Program-made: the position numbers and the translations under genes
Shown: positions 17,364 through 25,789 of the stretch, piece after piece
Layout: each line of letters opens with the position of its first letter
Position numbering within the stretch: the first letter of the stretch is position 1
Assembly (NCBI RefSeq): GCF_019443965.1
Contig: NZ_CP040814.1
Span: 2,666,001-2,730,000, forward strand
From: Salinibacterium sp. M195
GTDB taxonomy: Bacteria; Actinomycetota; Actinomycetes; Actinomycetales; Microbacteriaceae
Direction: 5' to 3'
Length of the DNA: 64,000 nt
The notes under the pieces: generated by a model
Told to the model about the DNA's origin: nothing
The model's input: the letters and a program-made list of their open reading frames with translations, nothing else
Database searches by the model: none

Positions 17364-20300
17364 CGGGCACTCACCGCGGGCACGACGTGGATGCGGCAGT
17401 TGCCGAAGCTCCACGGATCGGTACAGTGGCTGCTTACGCGCGCCACGAAGACGCTGCCGGCCATTCCGCGGGCATCCTCGATTACGCGCTGTCGGAACAG
17501 TTCGAGCTCCTCGTCGTTCATCGGTTGCTGCTTGGGGTCGACATAGTCGCGGGTCTTTGCCGAAGGCGAGAGCACGACGAGCTTGGCGCCGCCATTCTCG
17601 AGGCCCTCTGGCACTCCTTCGATCGCTCCCGATGCGAACGCAAGCTGATAGGCCGCGAGCTGCGGATGATCGGCAACGGCCTTATCGGTCGATGGTTCGT
17701 TCTTGCCCGTCTTGAGGTCGACAATCACTGCAGTGGTGCCGCCATACATTTCGACGCGGTCGATCTTTCCACTCAGTAGGGCGTGCTCAAGTGGCAGCTT
17801 AAAGCCCATCTCGTTACTGATGAGCTCTCCCCCATTCGCGGTGAAGTCTCGCAGGTAAGTGGCCAGATGCTGCGTGAGTTTTTTCGCGCGCATTTTCTCG
17901 GCCTCCGACTGCCAACTGGCTTCGAAACTCATCTCGCTCCAGCGATCTTCAACAGCAGCAAAGAGCGCGTCCGCACTGAAATCGGTCGCAGTCTCCGCGA
18001 CATCGTGGATGAGCGTGCCCAGGTTGGAGGCCGTGTTCGAGGTCGATCCGCCCAACTGATCGATAGCCCAGTGCAAGGGGCACGTTTCGAAGGACTCCAT
18101 CCGCGAGGGCGAGACACGCACTTCGGCGTCTGGCTCGGTGAGGTCTACTAGCGGTTCGGTGGTGCTTGGCACCCGCAATCCATACCAGGAGCGCGGGTCG
18201 GCTCCGGGAACACCTTCGACTGCGAGGCGCGCCAAGGAGGATGCGGCAGCATCCGGTTGCGCGCCGGTCGTCAGTTCGCGCCGCAGCACCCCCACGAGCC
18301 CCCGCAGGCTGAGCGGCGGTCGAGCGCGCACGGGCTCATCCGGTGTCGGAATCAAGGTGAGGAACGGCGATGGCATGTTGTCGTCTCCCGCCACTGCGGT
18401 AACGACCACTTCGCTAGTGGCGCGCGATACCGCCTGCGTAAACATGCGCAGTTCGTCGTGCAGCACTTCACGCCGGCGGTCAGCAATGGCAAGTTTTTGC
18501 CCCGCCAACACTCGCGGCAGATCATCGGCCCCCAAGAGCGAACCCCGCACTCGAAGATTGGGCCACACGTTCTCCTGCATTCCGGCAATCACTACTACGT
18601 CGAATTCTTGCCCGATGACGGATGCCGGCGTTCCGACCGTCACAGAGTCGACGATCGAGCGCGCGGCGAGCGTGTCTTCTGCGACATCCGCGGAGAGCCA
18701 TTCGTTGAGAAAGACGTTGGCCGGGGCATCCGGTCGGCGCTCGACGAAACGTTTTGCCGCAGAGAACAGTGCAACGACCGCATCAAGGTGGCGGTTAGCT
18801 TCTTCGGCAACGACACCGGAGCCGAGCGCCTGAGTGAACCAGCGATCGGCGAGACCGCTGCGCTGCCACGCTCCCCACAAGAGTTCTTCGATGGTGTCTC
18901 CGGCCGCGCCTGCTGCTGCAGTTTCGTGAAAGTTTTTGGCAACGGCGGCAGCTTGTCGTGCCACGCGAGTTTCGATTGTCGCAAACCCGGCAGGGGCGGA
19001 GAGCGCTTGCGCGATCAGCTCGTCCGCAGCGTCATAGATTTCGGCGCCGAGTGCTTCATGCCGCAGTGCTGCTTTCAGCCGGCGCAAGGAGACAGCCTCG
19101 AATCCACCGACAGAACTGCTCAGCAACTCAACGGCCGACCCGGCGTCTACCGGTCGACGCCCTAACGCCAACTCGAGCAACACGATGAGCCCGTTGACGC
19201 TGAACTCGTCACGCACCGCGCTGCGAGCGCTCGAGACACTCGTGACAACTTCGAGCGTGCGCAACTGACGCGCCAGAGACGGAATCAACGATCCAGTGCG
19301 CACAATCACCGCCATGCGCGACCACGGCACCGACTCAAGAACATGTTTCTCCCGCAGATGACGCGCAATGAACGCAACTTCTTCTGCCGGTGTTGCCAAC
19401 TGATAACTGTGGATGCTCGACGGTGCTGTTGCGACCGCTGGCGACTTGCGCTGCTCGAGAAGCCCCGAAACACCAATGCGTTGAGTGAGTTCAGTGATGG
19501 TGTGCCGAAGAGCAGCACTGTGCCGATGCACCAATGACAAAAACAGTGTCTGGCAATTCTCGAGGTTCACCCGCTCGGCCCACGCTGCGAGGACCGCCGG
19601 CTGCGCACCGCGGAATGACCCCGTCGTGAGGTCGGGGTCGCCAAACCCCATGATCGTGATGCCGCGACTGGCCAGCGCACGGAGCAATGAAATGGTGGCT
19701 TCGGTGAGCTCGTGAGCATCATCCACAATCACTAAACGCAGCCGATCGACGGCCACATAATGGCCGTCGGCAACGAGCGCTGCAGCTTCGGCTAGCAGTT
19801 CGCTGGCATCAAAGTGGCGGTCGCGGTAGCTTGCTTTGACCGCGTCGTACACGGAGATGAAGGCGGATGCCGCGACCCATTCCGGCCGATCGAAGCGTTC
19901 GCCTAACTGCGCAAGCTCGTGGGGAGTGACCCCGAACTCAACACAGCGCATCATCAGATCTCGTAGCTCGGTGCGGAATCCCCGGAGTTTGCGCACCTCC
20001 TGATCGAGGTGGGTTGGCCAGGGCGCGCCACTGCCGTCAGCGATTTCGCCAGCGAGCAGCTCGGCAATGATTTGGTCTTGCTCTGCCCCCGTGAGCAACG
20101 TCGGGGCGCCATCTCCCGCAACTGCCGCTGCCTCGCGGATCACCTCGAAAGCAAGAGAATTGGCAGTGCGAGCCATCGGGCCAAGGGTAGGCACGTCAAG
20201 ACGTGCTGCGAGCCGATCCCGCAACGCCGTGGCACTTTGGCGAGTAGCAGACAGCACCACGATGTGTTCCGGTGACCAGTCACGAGCATGGATCCGCTCG

Positions 20301-20461
20301 GCCACTACTTCGACGAGAGTGCTGGTTTTACCGGAGCCCGGTGCCCCAACGACTATCGCGCTCATCCCGTCAGCTAGGTCAACAACCGCACGCTGCGACG
20401 CGTCTAGGGTGAGCGGTTCGGGAGCCGAAGCATCCGCGGCCTCAGGGGGCAAAGTGACCAT
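17360..20461 (-). CDS. adnA: AdnA subunit of the AdnAB helicase-nuclease
   Basis: A 1033-residue partner of AdnB. The motor has LDASQRAVV, Walker A GAPGSGKT (39-46), SATRQSATALRDRL and IVDDAHELTEATI in the Walker B position. This last motif differs from the DEYQD of AdnB, in line with AdnA being the weaker motor. The nuclease has GTLIHDVAET, VIVDLKTGK and a HPQLAAYQLAF helix, so the catalytic Asp and Lys are kept. It is the first gene of the adnA-adnB pair, with ATGA coupling to adnB. The start ATG at 20461 has a -10-like TACCGT 6 nt upstream and no ribosome-binding site. I see no SOS-box-like sequence in the 73-bp region shared with the divergent DUF3107 gene. Confidence 0.92.
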   Translation of the reverse strand: MVTLPPEAADASAPEPLTLDASQRAVVDLADGMSAIVVGAPGSGKTSTLVEVVAERIHARDWSPEHIVVLSATRQSATALRDRLAARLDVPTLGPMARTANSLAFEVIREAAAVAGDGAPTLLTGAEQDQIIAELLAGEIADGSGAPWPTHLDQEVRKLRGFRTELRDLMMRCVEFGVTPHELAQLGERFDRPEWVAASAFISVYDAVKASYRDRHFDASELLAEAAALVADGHYVAVDRLRLVIVDDAHELTEATISLLRALASRGITIMGFGDPDLTTGSFRGAQPAVLAAWAERVNLENCQTLFLSLVHRHSAALRHTITELTQRIGVSGLLEQRKSPAVATAPSSIHSYQLATPAEEVAFIARHLREKHVLESVPWSRMAVIVRTGSLIPSLARQLRTLEVVTSVSSARSAVRDEFSVNGLIVLLELALGRRPVDAGSAVELLSSSVGGFEAVSLRRLKAALRHEALGAEIYDAADELIAQALSAPAGFATIETRVARQAAAVAKNFHETAAAGAAGDTIEELLWGAWQRSGLADRWFTQALGSGVVAEEANRHLDAVVALFSAAKRFVERRPDAPANVFLNEWLSADVAEDTLAARSIVDSVTVGTPASVIGQEFDVVVIAGMQENVWPNLRVRGSLLGADDLPRVLAGQKLAIADRRREVLHDELRMFTQAVSRATSEVVVTAVAGDDNMPSPFLTLIPTPDEPVRARPPLSLRGLVGVLRRELTTGAQPDAAASSLARLAVEGVPGADPRSWYGLRVPSTTEPLVDLTEPDAEVRVSPSRMESFETCPLHWAIDQLGGSTSNTASNLGTLIHDVAETATDFSADALFAAVEDRWSEMSFEASWQSEAEKMRAKKLTQHLATYLRDFTANGGELISNEMGFKLPLEHALLSGKIDRVEMYGGTTAVIVDLKTGKNEPSTDKAVADHPQLAAYQLAFASGAIEGVPEGLENGGAKLVVLSPSAKTRDYVDPKQQPMNDEELELFRQRVIEDARGMAGSVFVARVSSHCTDPWSFGNCRIHVVPAVSAR

Positions 20462-20467
20462 GAATCA

Positions 20468-20473
20468 ACGGTA
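20468..20473 (-). promoter_or_regulatory. -10 box, leaderless promoter of adnA
   Basis: Reading the minus strand, TACCGT is 6 nt before the adnA ATG. Confidence 0.5.
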
Positions 20474-20522
20474 TCTGGATGCGCTGACAGAGAACGGACA
20501 TTCACCACCTCTGGTTGTGTCG

Positions 20523-20528
20523 TAATCT
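20523..20528 (+). promoter_or_regulatory. -10 box, leaderless promoter of the DUF3107 gene
   Basis: TAATCT is 6 nt before the GTG at 20535; there is no purine-rich ribosome-binding site. Confidence 0.55.
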
Positions 20529-20534
20529 TGGCGT

Positions 20535-20759
20535 GTGGACATTAGCATCGGTATCAACAACAGCCCCCGTGAGATCAACTTCGAGTCGGCCCAGTCGTCG
20601 AGCGAGGTTGAGTCGATCATTGCCGAGGCTTTGAACTCGGACGCCAAGTACGTGAGCCTGCGCGACGCCAAAGGCAAGCTCTACATCGTTCCGACCACGG
20701 CTGTGGCCTACGTCGAACTCGGTGAAGAAGAGTCGCGCCGCGTCGGATTCGTGGCATAA
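20535..20759 (+). CDS. DUF3107 family small protein
   Basis: A 74-residue soluble protein (opening MDISIGINNSPREINFES) matching DUF3107 over its whole length; the M. tuberculosis homologue is TB9.4 (Rv3208A). The pattern of short strands, a helix at about 23-33 and AYVELGEEESRRVGF at the end is characteristic. Function is unknown; it is conserved across actinobacteria beside rhlE and a ferritin-like gene, as here. It starts with GTG and is probably leaderless. The next gene starts 2 nt after its stop, so the two are cotranscribed. Confidence 0.88.
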   Translation: MDISIGINNSPREINFESAQSSSEVESIIAEALNSDAKYVSLRDAKGKLYIVPTTAVAYVELGEEESRRVGFVA

Positions 20760-20761
20760 CC

Positions 20762-21052
20762 GTGGAACTGCTCGTCGTCACCGTCATCGGTGCATCGATC
20801 GCCACAATCTTGCGCTACATGCTTCCCTCGCGCGGAATGTACGGCAGCGCACTGCTCCCGGCAATTGGTGCTGCAGTAACAGCAACAATCTGGGTCGCCC
20901 TTGTCTGGGCAGGTTTCACGTTTGACGGAACCTGGATTTGGTTGATCAGCCTGGTCGCTGGTGGTGCGGCTGCTCTTACGGCCGCCATTCTCCTGCCCCG
21001 CCACCGCGAAGCTGCGGATGCTCGCGCGTTCGAGTCGCTCGCGCACCACTAG
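20762..21052 (+). CDS. Small membrane protein, unknown function
   Basis: A 96-residue protein starting with GTG 2 nt after the DUF3107 stop. Three hydrophobic segments (about 2-18, 28-49, 57-78) are followed by a short charged tail (RHREAADARAFESLAHH). I recognise no domain. Tight coupling to DUF3107 and typical codon use indicate a real gene. Similar three-helix proteins occur at this position in relatives, but no role is known. Its stop lies 41 bp before the convergent ferritin-like gene. Confidence 0.7.
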   Translation: MELLVVTVIGASIATILRYMLPSRGMYGSALLPAIGAAVTATIWVALVWAGFTFDGTWIWLISLVAGGAAALTAAILLPRHREAADARAFESLAHH

Positions 21053-21093
21053 CTCGTGAGCTGCTAGGCCGTGAATCGCGAGGCCTGGAGTCG

Positions 21094-21810
21094 CTAGGCC
21101 GTCAGGCCGAGGGCATCCATGCGTCGAGTGTGAGCGGCAATAAGCTCAGTGAAGACTGGCTCAACCTGCGCCTCGGTGGTGCGAGTGTGATCGGGAAACA
21201 CGAGAGCTGAGCGCGCGACGAGCATCATGTCGCCCATGAGGCGACGGCCCCACATTGCGAGCCGTGAATCGAGTCGCGGGTTGGCGTCGATCGCTGCTTG
21301 AAGGTATTCGGCAAGCACTTCTTCGCCTGATTGTCCGGAAAAGATCGCGACTAAACGCGTGTGGGATTCACTGGGGAGTCCTTTGGCGAGCCTCGCGTAG
21401 AAGTCATCGAAGAATCCCGCGCTGAGGTAGGCGGTGATCATTGCCTCGTACCAGTCCGAGCCACGAGCGATGCGCTCAAATTCATCGAAGGCGTCGGTGA
21501 ACGGATCCATGACATCGGCAGGAGAGCCGCCGGCCTTGGCAATCTCGGCAACGAGAGCGCGGTGTTTACCCAAAGACAACTCGGCGGCTTGGCCGATCGC
21601 CGTTTTGGCCGCGGTCGTTGGGGCGTTCGTAATCAGTCGAGAAAGGTTCTCGAAGATCATGAGCTGCACGTAGGCTGCCCGACCCAGGAACCCCAAGATG
21701 TCGGGCGCGAACTCTGCAAGGGCCACTTTTTCCGTCGCCAAAACATCAGATCGTGACCGAAGGCGAGGCAATTCGATGCGACCTGGCTTGCGCGAAAACC
21801 ACTTAACCAC
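21094..21810 (-). CDS. Ferritin-like (MiaE-like) fold protein
   Basis: A 238-residue all-helical protein of the actinobacterial ferritin-like family sometimes labelled tRNA-(ms2io6A)-hydroxylase-like; the M. tuberculosis homologue is Rv3210c. Long helices carry Glu/His pairs that could bind a di-iron centre: FENLSRL near 54, ELSLGKHRALVAEIAK, FDEFERIARGSDWYEAMI and SGQSGEEVLAEYL. I could not confirm a full EExxH pair set, so iron binding is inference. The start is GTG at 21810 with TAAGCT 6 nt upstream. It is convergent with the small membrane gene and divergent from the RNA helicase. Confidence 0.75.
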   Translation of the reverse strand: MVKWFSRKPGRIELPRLRSRSDVLATEKVALAEFAPDILGFLGRAAYVQLMIFENLSRLITNAPTTAAKTAIGQAAELSLGKHRALVAEIAKAGGSPADVMDPFTDAFDEFERIARGSDWYEAMITAYLSAGFFDDFYARLAKGLPSESHTRLVAIFSGQSGEEVLAEYLQAAIDANPRLDSRLAMWGRRLMGDMMLVARSALVFPDHTRTTEAQVEPVFTELIAAHTRRMDALGLTA

Positions 21811-21816
21811 GGAGCC

Positions 21817-21822
21817 AGCTTA
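21817..21822 (-). promoter_or_regulatory. -10 box, leaderless promoter of the ferritin-like gene
   Basis: Minus-strand TAAGCT lies 6 nt before the GTG start at 21810. Confidence 0.5.
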
Positions 21823-21985
21823 GGGCGTGTTGGTGTAGTCCGCGCCCCTGACAACTCGCCTCGCCGCCTCAATTCACGGCCTCACCCCAGCACAACCCGC
21901 TAAACTTCGGGCATCCCCCCGATTCTGGAGGGGGTCCCGCGCCCCAGGTCAAAAAGGGCGCTTCGCACCTAGACGGGCTTCATAC

Positions 21986-23500
21986 GTGACTTTTTCAGAA
22001 CTCAATATCGATCAGGACATGGTCGATGCACTTGCTACCAAGGGCATCATCGAACCGTTCCCGATCCAAACTCAAACCATTCCGATGGGCCTCGCAGGTC
22101 AAGACATCATCGGTCAGGCCAAGACGGGTACCGGCAAGACGCTCGGTTTCGGTCTTCCTGTACTGCAGTCGCTTGGCACCGACCCTGAACCCGGCGTGAA
22201 GGCACTCATCGTTGTTCCTACCCGCGAATTGTGCGTTCAGGTTGCCGAGGACCTCGTGCTCGCGGCATCCAACCGTTCGACCAAGGTTGCAGCCATTTAC
22301 GGCGGCAAGGCATACGAAGGTCAGGTCGAACAGATCAAGGCCGGAGCCCAAGTCATCGTCGGTACGCCCGGTCGTTTGCTCGACCTCGCCAGCCAGCGCA
22401 TGCTCTCGCTCAAAGACATCAAGGTGATGGTTTTGGATGAGGCAGACAAGATGCTCGACCTCGGCTTCCTGTCTGACATCGAGAAGCTGTTCGCACAGAC
22501 GCCTCCTACTCGCCACACGATGCTGTTCTCGGCAACGATGCCCGGCCCGATCGTGGCTCTCGCTCGTCGCTTCATGAACAAGCCGATCCACATCCGCGCC
22601 ACAGACCCCGACGAGGGCTTGACGCAGAAGAACATCAAGCACGTCGTTTACCGTGCGCACAACCTCGACAAAGACGAGGTCATTGCACGCATCCTGCAGG
22701 CTGAGGGCCGCGGCAAGACGGTTGTGTTCACACGCACCAAGCGCGCAGCGGCCAAGCTTGTTGAAGAACTGAACGATCGCGGCTTCAACGCTGCGGCCGT
22801 GCACGGTGACCTCAACCAAGAGCAGCGTGAGCGCGCTATGGCGGCATTTAAGGCTGGCAAGAAAGACATTCTTATCGCGACGGATGTTGCGGCACGAGGC
22901 ATTGACGTCAACGACGTCACGCACGTGATCAACCACACCATCCCCGACGACCACGACACCTACCTGCACCGCGCTGGCCGTACTGGCCGTGCCGGTAAGA
23001 CCGGTGTTGCTGTCACGTTCGTGGACTGGGCAGACATGCTCAAGTGGACGCACATCAATAAGGCGCTCGAGATGGGCATCCCCGAGCCGACCGAGACCTA
23101 TTCCTCGAGCCCGCACCTCTTCAGCGACCTCGACATTCCTGAGGGAACCAAGGGTCGTCTTCCTGGTTCACACGCTCCCGTTGTTCGCGCAGCAGCGTCG
23201 GGTGGTTCAAGCTCAGGCGGCCGTTCAGGCTCTGGCTCAACTGGCGCCGGCCGTGGCCGCGACTCGCAGCGCTCCGGCGATGCTTCGTCGCGTCCTCCGC
23301 GCAACCGCACCCGCACTGCCGGATCCGACTCGGGTTCGCAGAGCGACGGTGCGTCGGTTGCCAGCGCACGCGCGTCTGATGACAAGGTTCGCCCCGAAGG
23401 CGGCGGAACCCACGATGGCGGAGCCCCGGCACGTCGTAAGCGCACTCGTCGTCGCCGTGGTGGCAACGAAGGTGCACCGACAGCGCCGCCGAGCGCTTAA
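21986..23500 (+). CDS. rhlE: DEAD-box RNA helicase, RhlE type
   Basis: A 504-residue DEAD-box helicase. Core motifs in order: Q motif FPIQTQTIPMGL, AKTGTGKT (45-52), PTRELCVQVAEDL, TPGRLLDL, VLDEADKMLDLGF, FSATMP, FTRTKRAA, ATDVAARGIDV and HRAGRTGRAGKTG. The C-terminal 120 residues are low-complexity (Ser/Gly/Arg/Pro), ending in a basic cluster (RRKRTRRRRGG), probably for RNA binding. Expected to act in ribosome assembly or mRNA decay. The start is GTG at 21986; neither a ribosome-binding site nor a good -10 box is near, and the upstream G+C-rich segment (about 21905-21965) could fold, so a structured leader is possible. Strong terminator downstream. Confidence 0.93.
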   Translation: MTFSELNIDQDMVDALATKGIIEPFPIQTQTIPMGLAGQDIIGQAKTGTGKTLGFGLPVLQSLGTDPEPGVKALIVVPTRELCVQVAEDLVLAASNRSTKVAAIYGGKAYEGQVEQIKAGAQVIVGTPGRLLDLASQRMLSLKDIKVMVLDEADKMLDLGFLSDIEKLFAQTPPTRHTMLFSATMPGPIVALARRFMNKPIHIRATDPDEGLTQKNIKHVVYRAHNLDKDEVIARILQAEGRGKTVVFTRTKRAAAKLVEELNDRGFNAAAVHGDLNQEQRERAMAAFKAGKKDILIATDVAARGIDVNDVTHVINHTIPDDHDTYLHRAGRTGRAGKTGVAVTFVDWADMLKWTHINKALEMGIPEPTETYSSSPHLFSDLDIPEGTKGRLPGSHAPVVRAAASGGSSSGGRSGSGSTGAGRGRDSQRSGDASSRPPRNRTRTAGSDSGSQSDGASVASARASDDKVRPEGGGTHDGGAPARRKRTRRRRGGNEGAPTAPPSA

Positions 23501-23524
23501 TTCGCTCTAGCGTTACGATTTACG

Positions 23525-23552
23525 AAAGCCCCGCCGTGTGCGGGGCTTTCTT
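23525..23552 (+). terminator. Rho-independent terminator of rhlE
   Basis: A ten-base-pair stem AAAGCCCCGC / GCGGGGCTTT with a CGTGT loop, followed by CTTC. It ends before the convergent MFS stop at 23568 and may work in both directions. Confidence 0.85.
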
Positions 23553-23567
23553 CGTTGGTGCGAGCTC

Positions 23568-24965
23568 TCAGCTGTTTTCCGCAGGCTCAGCCGCGGGCAC
23601 AGATTTTGTGGTTCCGGCGTACTGCTTCGACAGGAACCGATACGACTTTGTTGAGAACGCCACGACGGCGACCGCAACCATGAGCAATCCCGCGATAAGA
23701 AATACGAGTGCGATGCCGCGTGCCGCACCGTCGCCGAGTAACCATCGAAACGCGTCTTGCCCGTTCTGAGAATCCATGTACGGGATAATAAGAAATTGGG
23801 CGATGGGAGCAATAGCGAATGCCGTTATTGGGGCCGCCGCCGCTTCGAAGGCTTGCGCGAATCCGAACACTCGGCCTTGCCTGCGATACGGCACGATCTT
23901 CTGGATCACGGTTTGCTCCGCTGCTTCCACCGCCGGTACCAGCGTCATGTAGAGGAGGATGCCGCCGGCATAGAGCCACCACCAGTCGCGGATCGTGAAC
24001 ATGGCCCCGAGAACCCCCATGAGGCCGACCAGGAGCAGCATGGTTCGGATGGGGTTGCGCCCGAGCCCGAATCTGGCCACGAGCAGTCCCCCGATAATGA
24101 ATCCGCTCGAGGATACGCCGAGCACGATTCCCCATACCTCCACCGGGAACAGTTCAAGTCCGTAGGGGTCCATCAGCGCAATGTAGACACCGCCGATGAG
24201 GTTGTTGAATGTCGAGAAGATGATGAGTGCAAAGAGCCCGGTGGCGGCACGGACCGCCGTGATGCTCCCCCGCAGGTCGACGAGCGGTGAACGCCCTCCC
24301 GCTTCCGGTTCCGGCTTCGCTTCGGGGATACGCAAGGCAGTGAGATGGATGAGCGCGGCGGCCGACAGCACGATCGCAATGACCAGAGTCCAGCCCATCC
24401 CCAGCAAGCCGATCGAGAGACCGCTGAAGACGCTCGTCACTAAAAATGAGAGCCCTTGGACTGTGCCGACCATGCCATTGGCATTGGCATGACGCTCTTG
24501 GGGAACCAACAACGTCACTGTTGTTGAGAGCGCGATGTTGCGCATGTTTTCGATGACGGCCCCGAAGAGGATGATGCCGGCAAAGATCCAATACATGGGC
24601 CCGCTGAGATCGAGCAGAACAGCCTCGGGGAAGAGCGCAAACAGCGTTCCCGCGATACCGAAGGCCACGAGCGTGACCAGACCGGCGAAGAGCATGACGA
24701 CGTGTTTGCGGTGTCGGTCGACAAGGGTCCCAAAGACCATCGAAAACGCGGCGACTAACAACATGTAGGCGCCGCCGATAATGCCGGTCGCGAGCACCGA
24801 CCGCGTCTCGAGATAGACCCAGAACGTCAGGGCGAACCACAAATAGCTCGTAGTGATATTTGCCACGGCAGTGTTGATGAGAATCTGCAGAAACGTCGTC
24901 ATCCCACCGGGCAACGGTCCTTGGGCGGGGGTCGTGTCGGATGAGGTTTCGTTGAACTCAACCAT
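23568..24965 (-). CDS. MFS transporter (macrolide-efflux-like)
   Basis: A 465-residue protein with about twelve membrane segments. Motif A equivalent GTLVDRHRKHVVM follows helix two; VPQERHANANGMVGTVQ precedes helix five and PYRRQGRVFGFAQA lies in the second half, as in MefA/MFS_3 efflux proteins. It is likely a proton-driven exporter; the substrate is unknown. No regulator is adjacent. The ATG at 24965 is preceded by TAAAAT at 6 nt, so the mRNA is probably leaderless. Confidence 0.85.
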   Translation of the reverse strand: MVEFNETSSDTTPAQGPLPGGMTTFLQILINTAVANITTSYLWFALTFWVYLETRSVLATGIIGGAYMLLVAAFSMVFGTLVDRHRKHVVMLFAGLVTLVAFGIAGTLFALFPEAVLLDLSGPMYWIFAGIILFGAVIENMRNIALSTTVTLLVPQERHANANGMVGTVQGLSFLVTSVFSGLSIGLLGMGWTLVIAIVLSAAALIHLTALRIPEAKPEPEAGGRSPLVDLRGSITAVRAATGLFALIIFSTFNNLIGGVYIALMDPYGLELFPVEVWGIVLGVSSSGFIIGGLLVARFGLGRNPIRTMLLLVGLMGVLGAMFTIRDWWWLYAGGILLYMTLVPAVEAAEQTVIQKIVPYRRQGRVFGFAQAFEAAAAPITAFAIAPIAQFLIIPYMDSQNGQDAFRWLLGDGAARGIALVFLIAGLLMVAVAVVAFSTKSYRFLSKQYAGTTKSVPAAEPAENS

Positions 24966-24971
24966 CTGCTG

Positions 24972-24977
24972 ATTTTA
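24972..24977 (-). promoter_or_regulatory. -10 box, leaderless promoter of the MFS gene
   Basis: Minus-strand TAAAAT is 6 nt before the ATG at 24965, the closest match to consensus among these boxes. Confidence 0.6.
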
Positions 24978-25087
24978 CACATTTCGCCGTCGCGTGCCCG
25001 GGCAATGTGAGGCACTGGTGTTATCGCCGCAACAGGCGCACAATAGAAAAAATGTTCCTCAGCGCGCGGTAGCCAAGGAGGAGAACA

Positions 25088-25789
25088 ATGCCGGTGCAAC
25101 AGAAGAACTCTCTGCCAGACTTTATGCCTGTTCTTTCGGCAGGCCGTCACCGAAGCTCACGCAAGGGTGGATGTTTCATGGAGTTTGCCTCCTACCTTGC
25201 CGGAGAAAAGTGGAGCGACCATCCCGCGTGCACTCATCCAGCGCTCGCCCTCTTGGCGCGACTGGTCAACGACTGCACCTCCGATCGCGACCGTCCGCAA
25301 CTCGCCGAACTCATCCCTTCCGTAATCGGCGTGACCAGCGCGGATCCGCGATTAGAGCTCCACATCGCGTTGCGCGCCGCGACAATGGCGCTACCGGTCG
25401 CCAGTGAGGGGCGTCAACAAGCTCTCGCCGTCGGCATTCTTGCCACCCAGGCGCAGCTCGCCGAAATTGAACCGTTCACCGGCTCGCCGCTGGCTGACGA
25501 GGTGGCTTCAGCTTTCGCGCAGGCGCCAGCGGCTGAGCGATGGGCGACGAAATTCAGTGCTGACTACGGCGTAGATCGGCGCGGTCGCGCCGTTAAGCGC
25601 ATGACCGAATCCATCATCGGCACAGCGGTGATCGGCATCGCCGAAGCGTGCACGCCGGGGGCCAGCCAGCGAATGAGAGCACTGCTCCGTGACGCCATTG
25701 AGGACTGCCGGGCGATCGTGGAAAGCAACGCCAACCTTATGGCCGAAGCGAGTCCGCCACGCGGCGCAGCCCTGTCGCCGATTCGGTGA
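25088..25789 (+). CDS. Conserved protein of unknown function
   Basis: A 233-residue soluble protein that I cannot assign to a named family. It is preceded by one of the strongest ribosome-binding sites in the window (AAGGAGGAGAAC ending just before the ATG). The N-terminus is compact and unusual: MPVQQKNSLPDFMPVLSAGR, then a basic RHRSSRKGG, then CFMEFASYLAGEKWSDHPACTH. The rest is helical and Ala-rich. Cysteines at 29, 48 and 62 fall in the N-terminal third. I recall similar proteins with this N-terminus in other Microbacteriaceae, but no function. Its 3' end overlaps the ldh 3' end by 53 bp on the opposite strand. Confidence 0.75.
   Translation: MPVQQKNSLPDFMPVLSAGRHRSSRKGGCFMEFASYLAGEKWSDHPACTHPALALLARLVNDCTSDRDRPQLAELIPSVIGVTSADPRLELHIALRAATMALPVASEGRQQALAVGILATQAQLAEIEPFTGSPLADEVASAFAQAPAAERWATKFSADYGVDRRGRAVKRMTESIIGTAVIGIAEACTPGASQRMRALLRDAIEDCRAIVESNANLMAEASPPRGAALSPIR

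Noticed and set aside
20462-20534. Possible SOS (LexA) box upstream of adnA
   Set aside because: I looked for GAAC-N4-GTTC-type symmetry and found only GAACGGACATTC, which does not match well enough to call.
21060-21105. Repeated CTAGGCCGT between two convergent genes
   Set aside because: Two copies only, partly formed by the end of a coding sequence; no palindromic or mobile context.
21995-23116. 373-codon minus-strand frame opposite rhlE
   Set aside because: Antisense shadow of the conserved helicase core; composition (Arg/His/Val-rich) is typical of such shadows.
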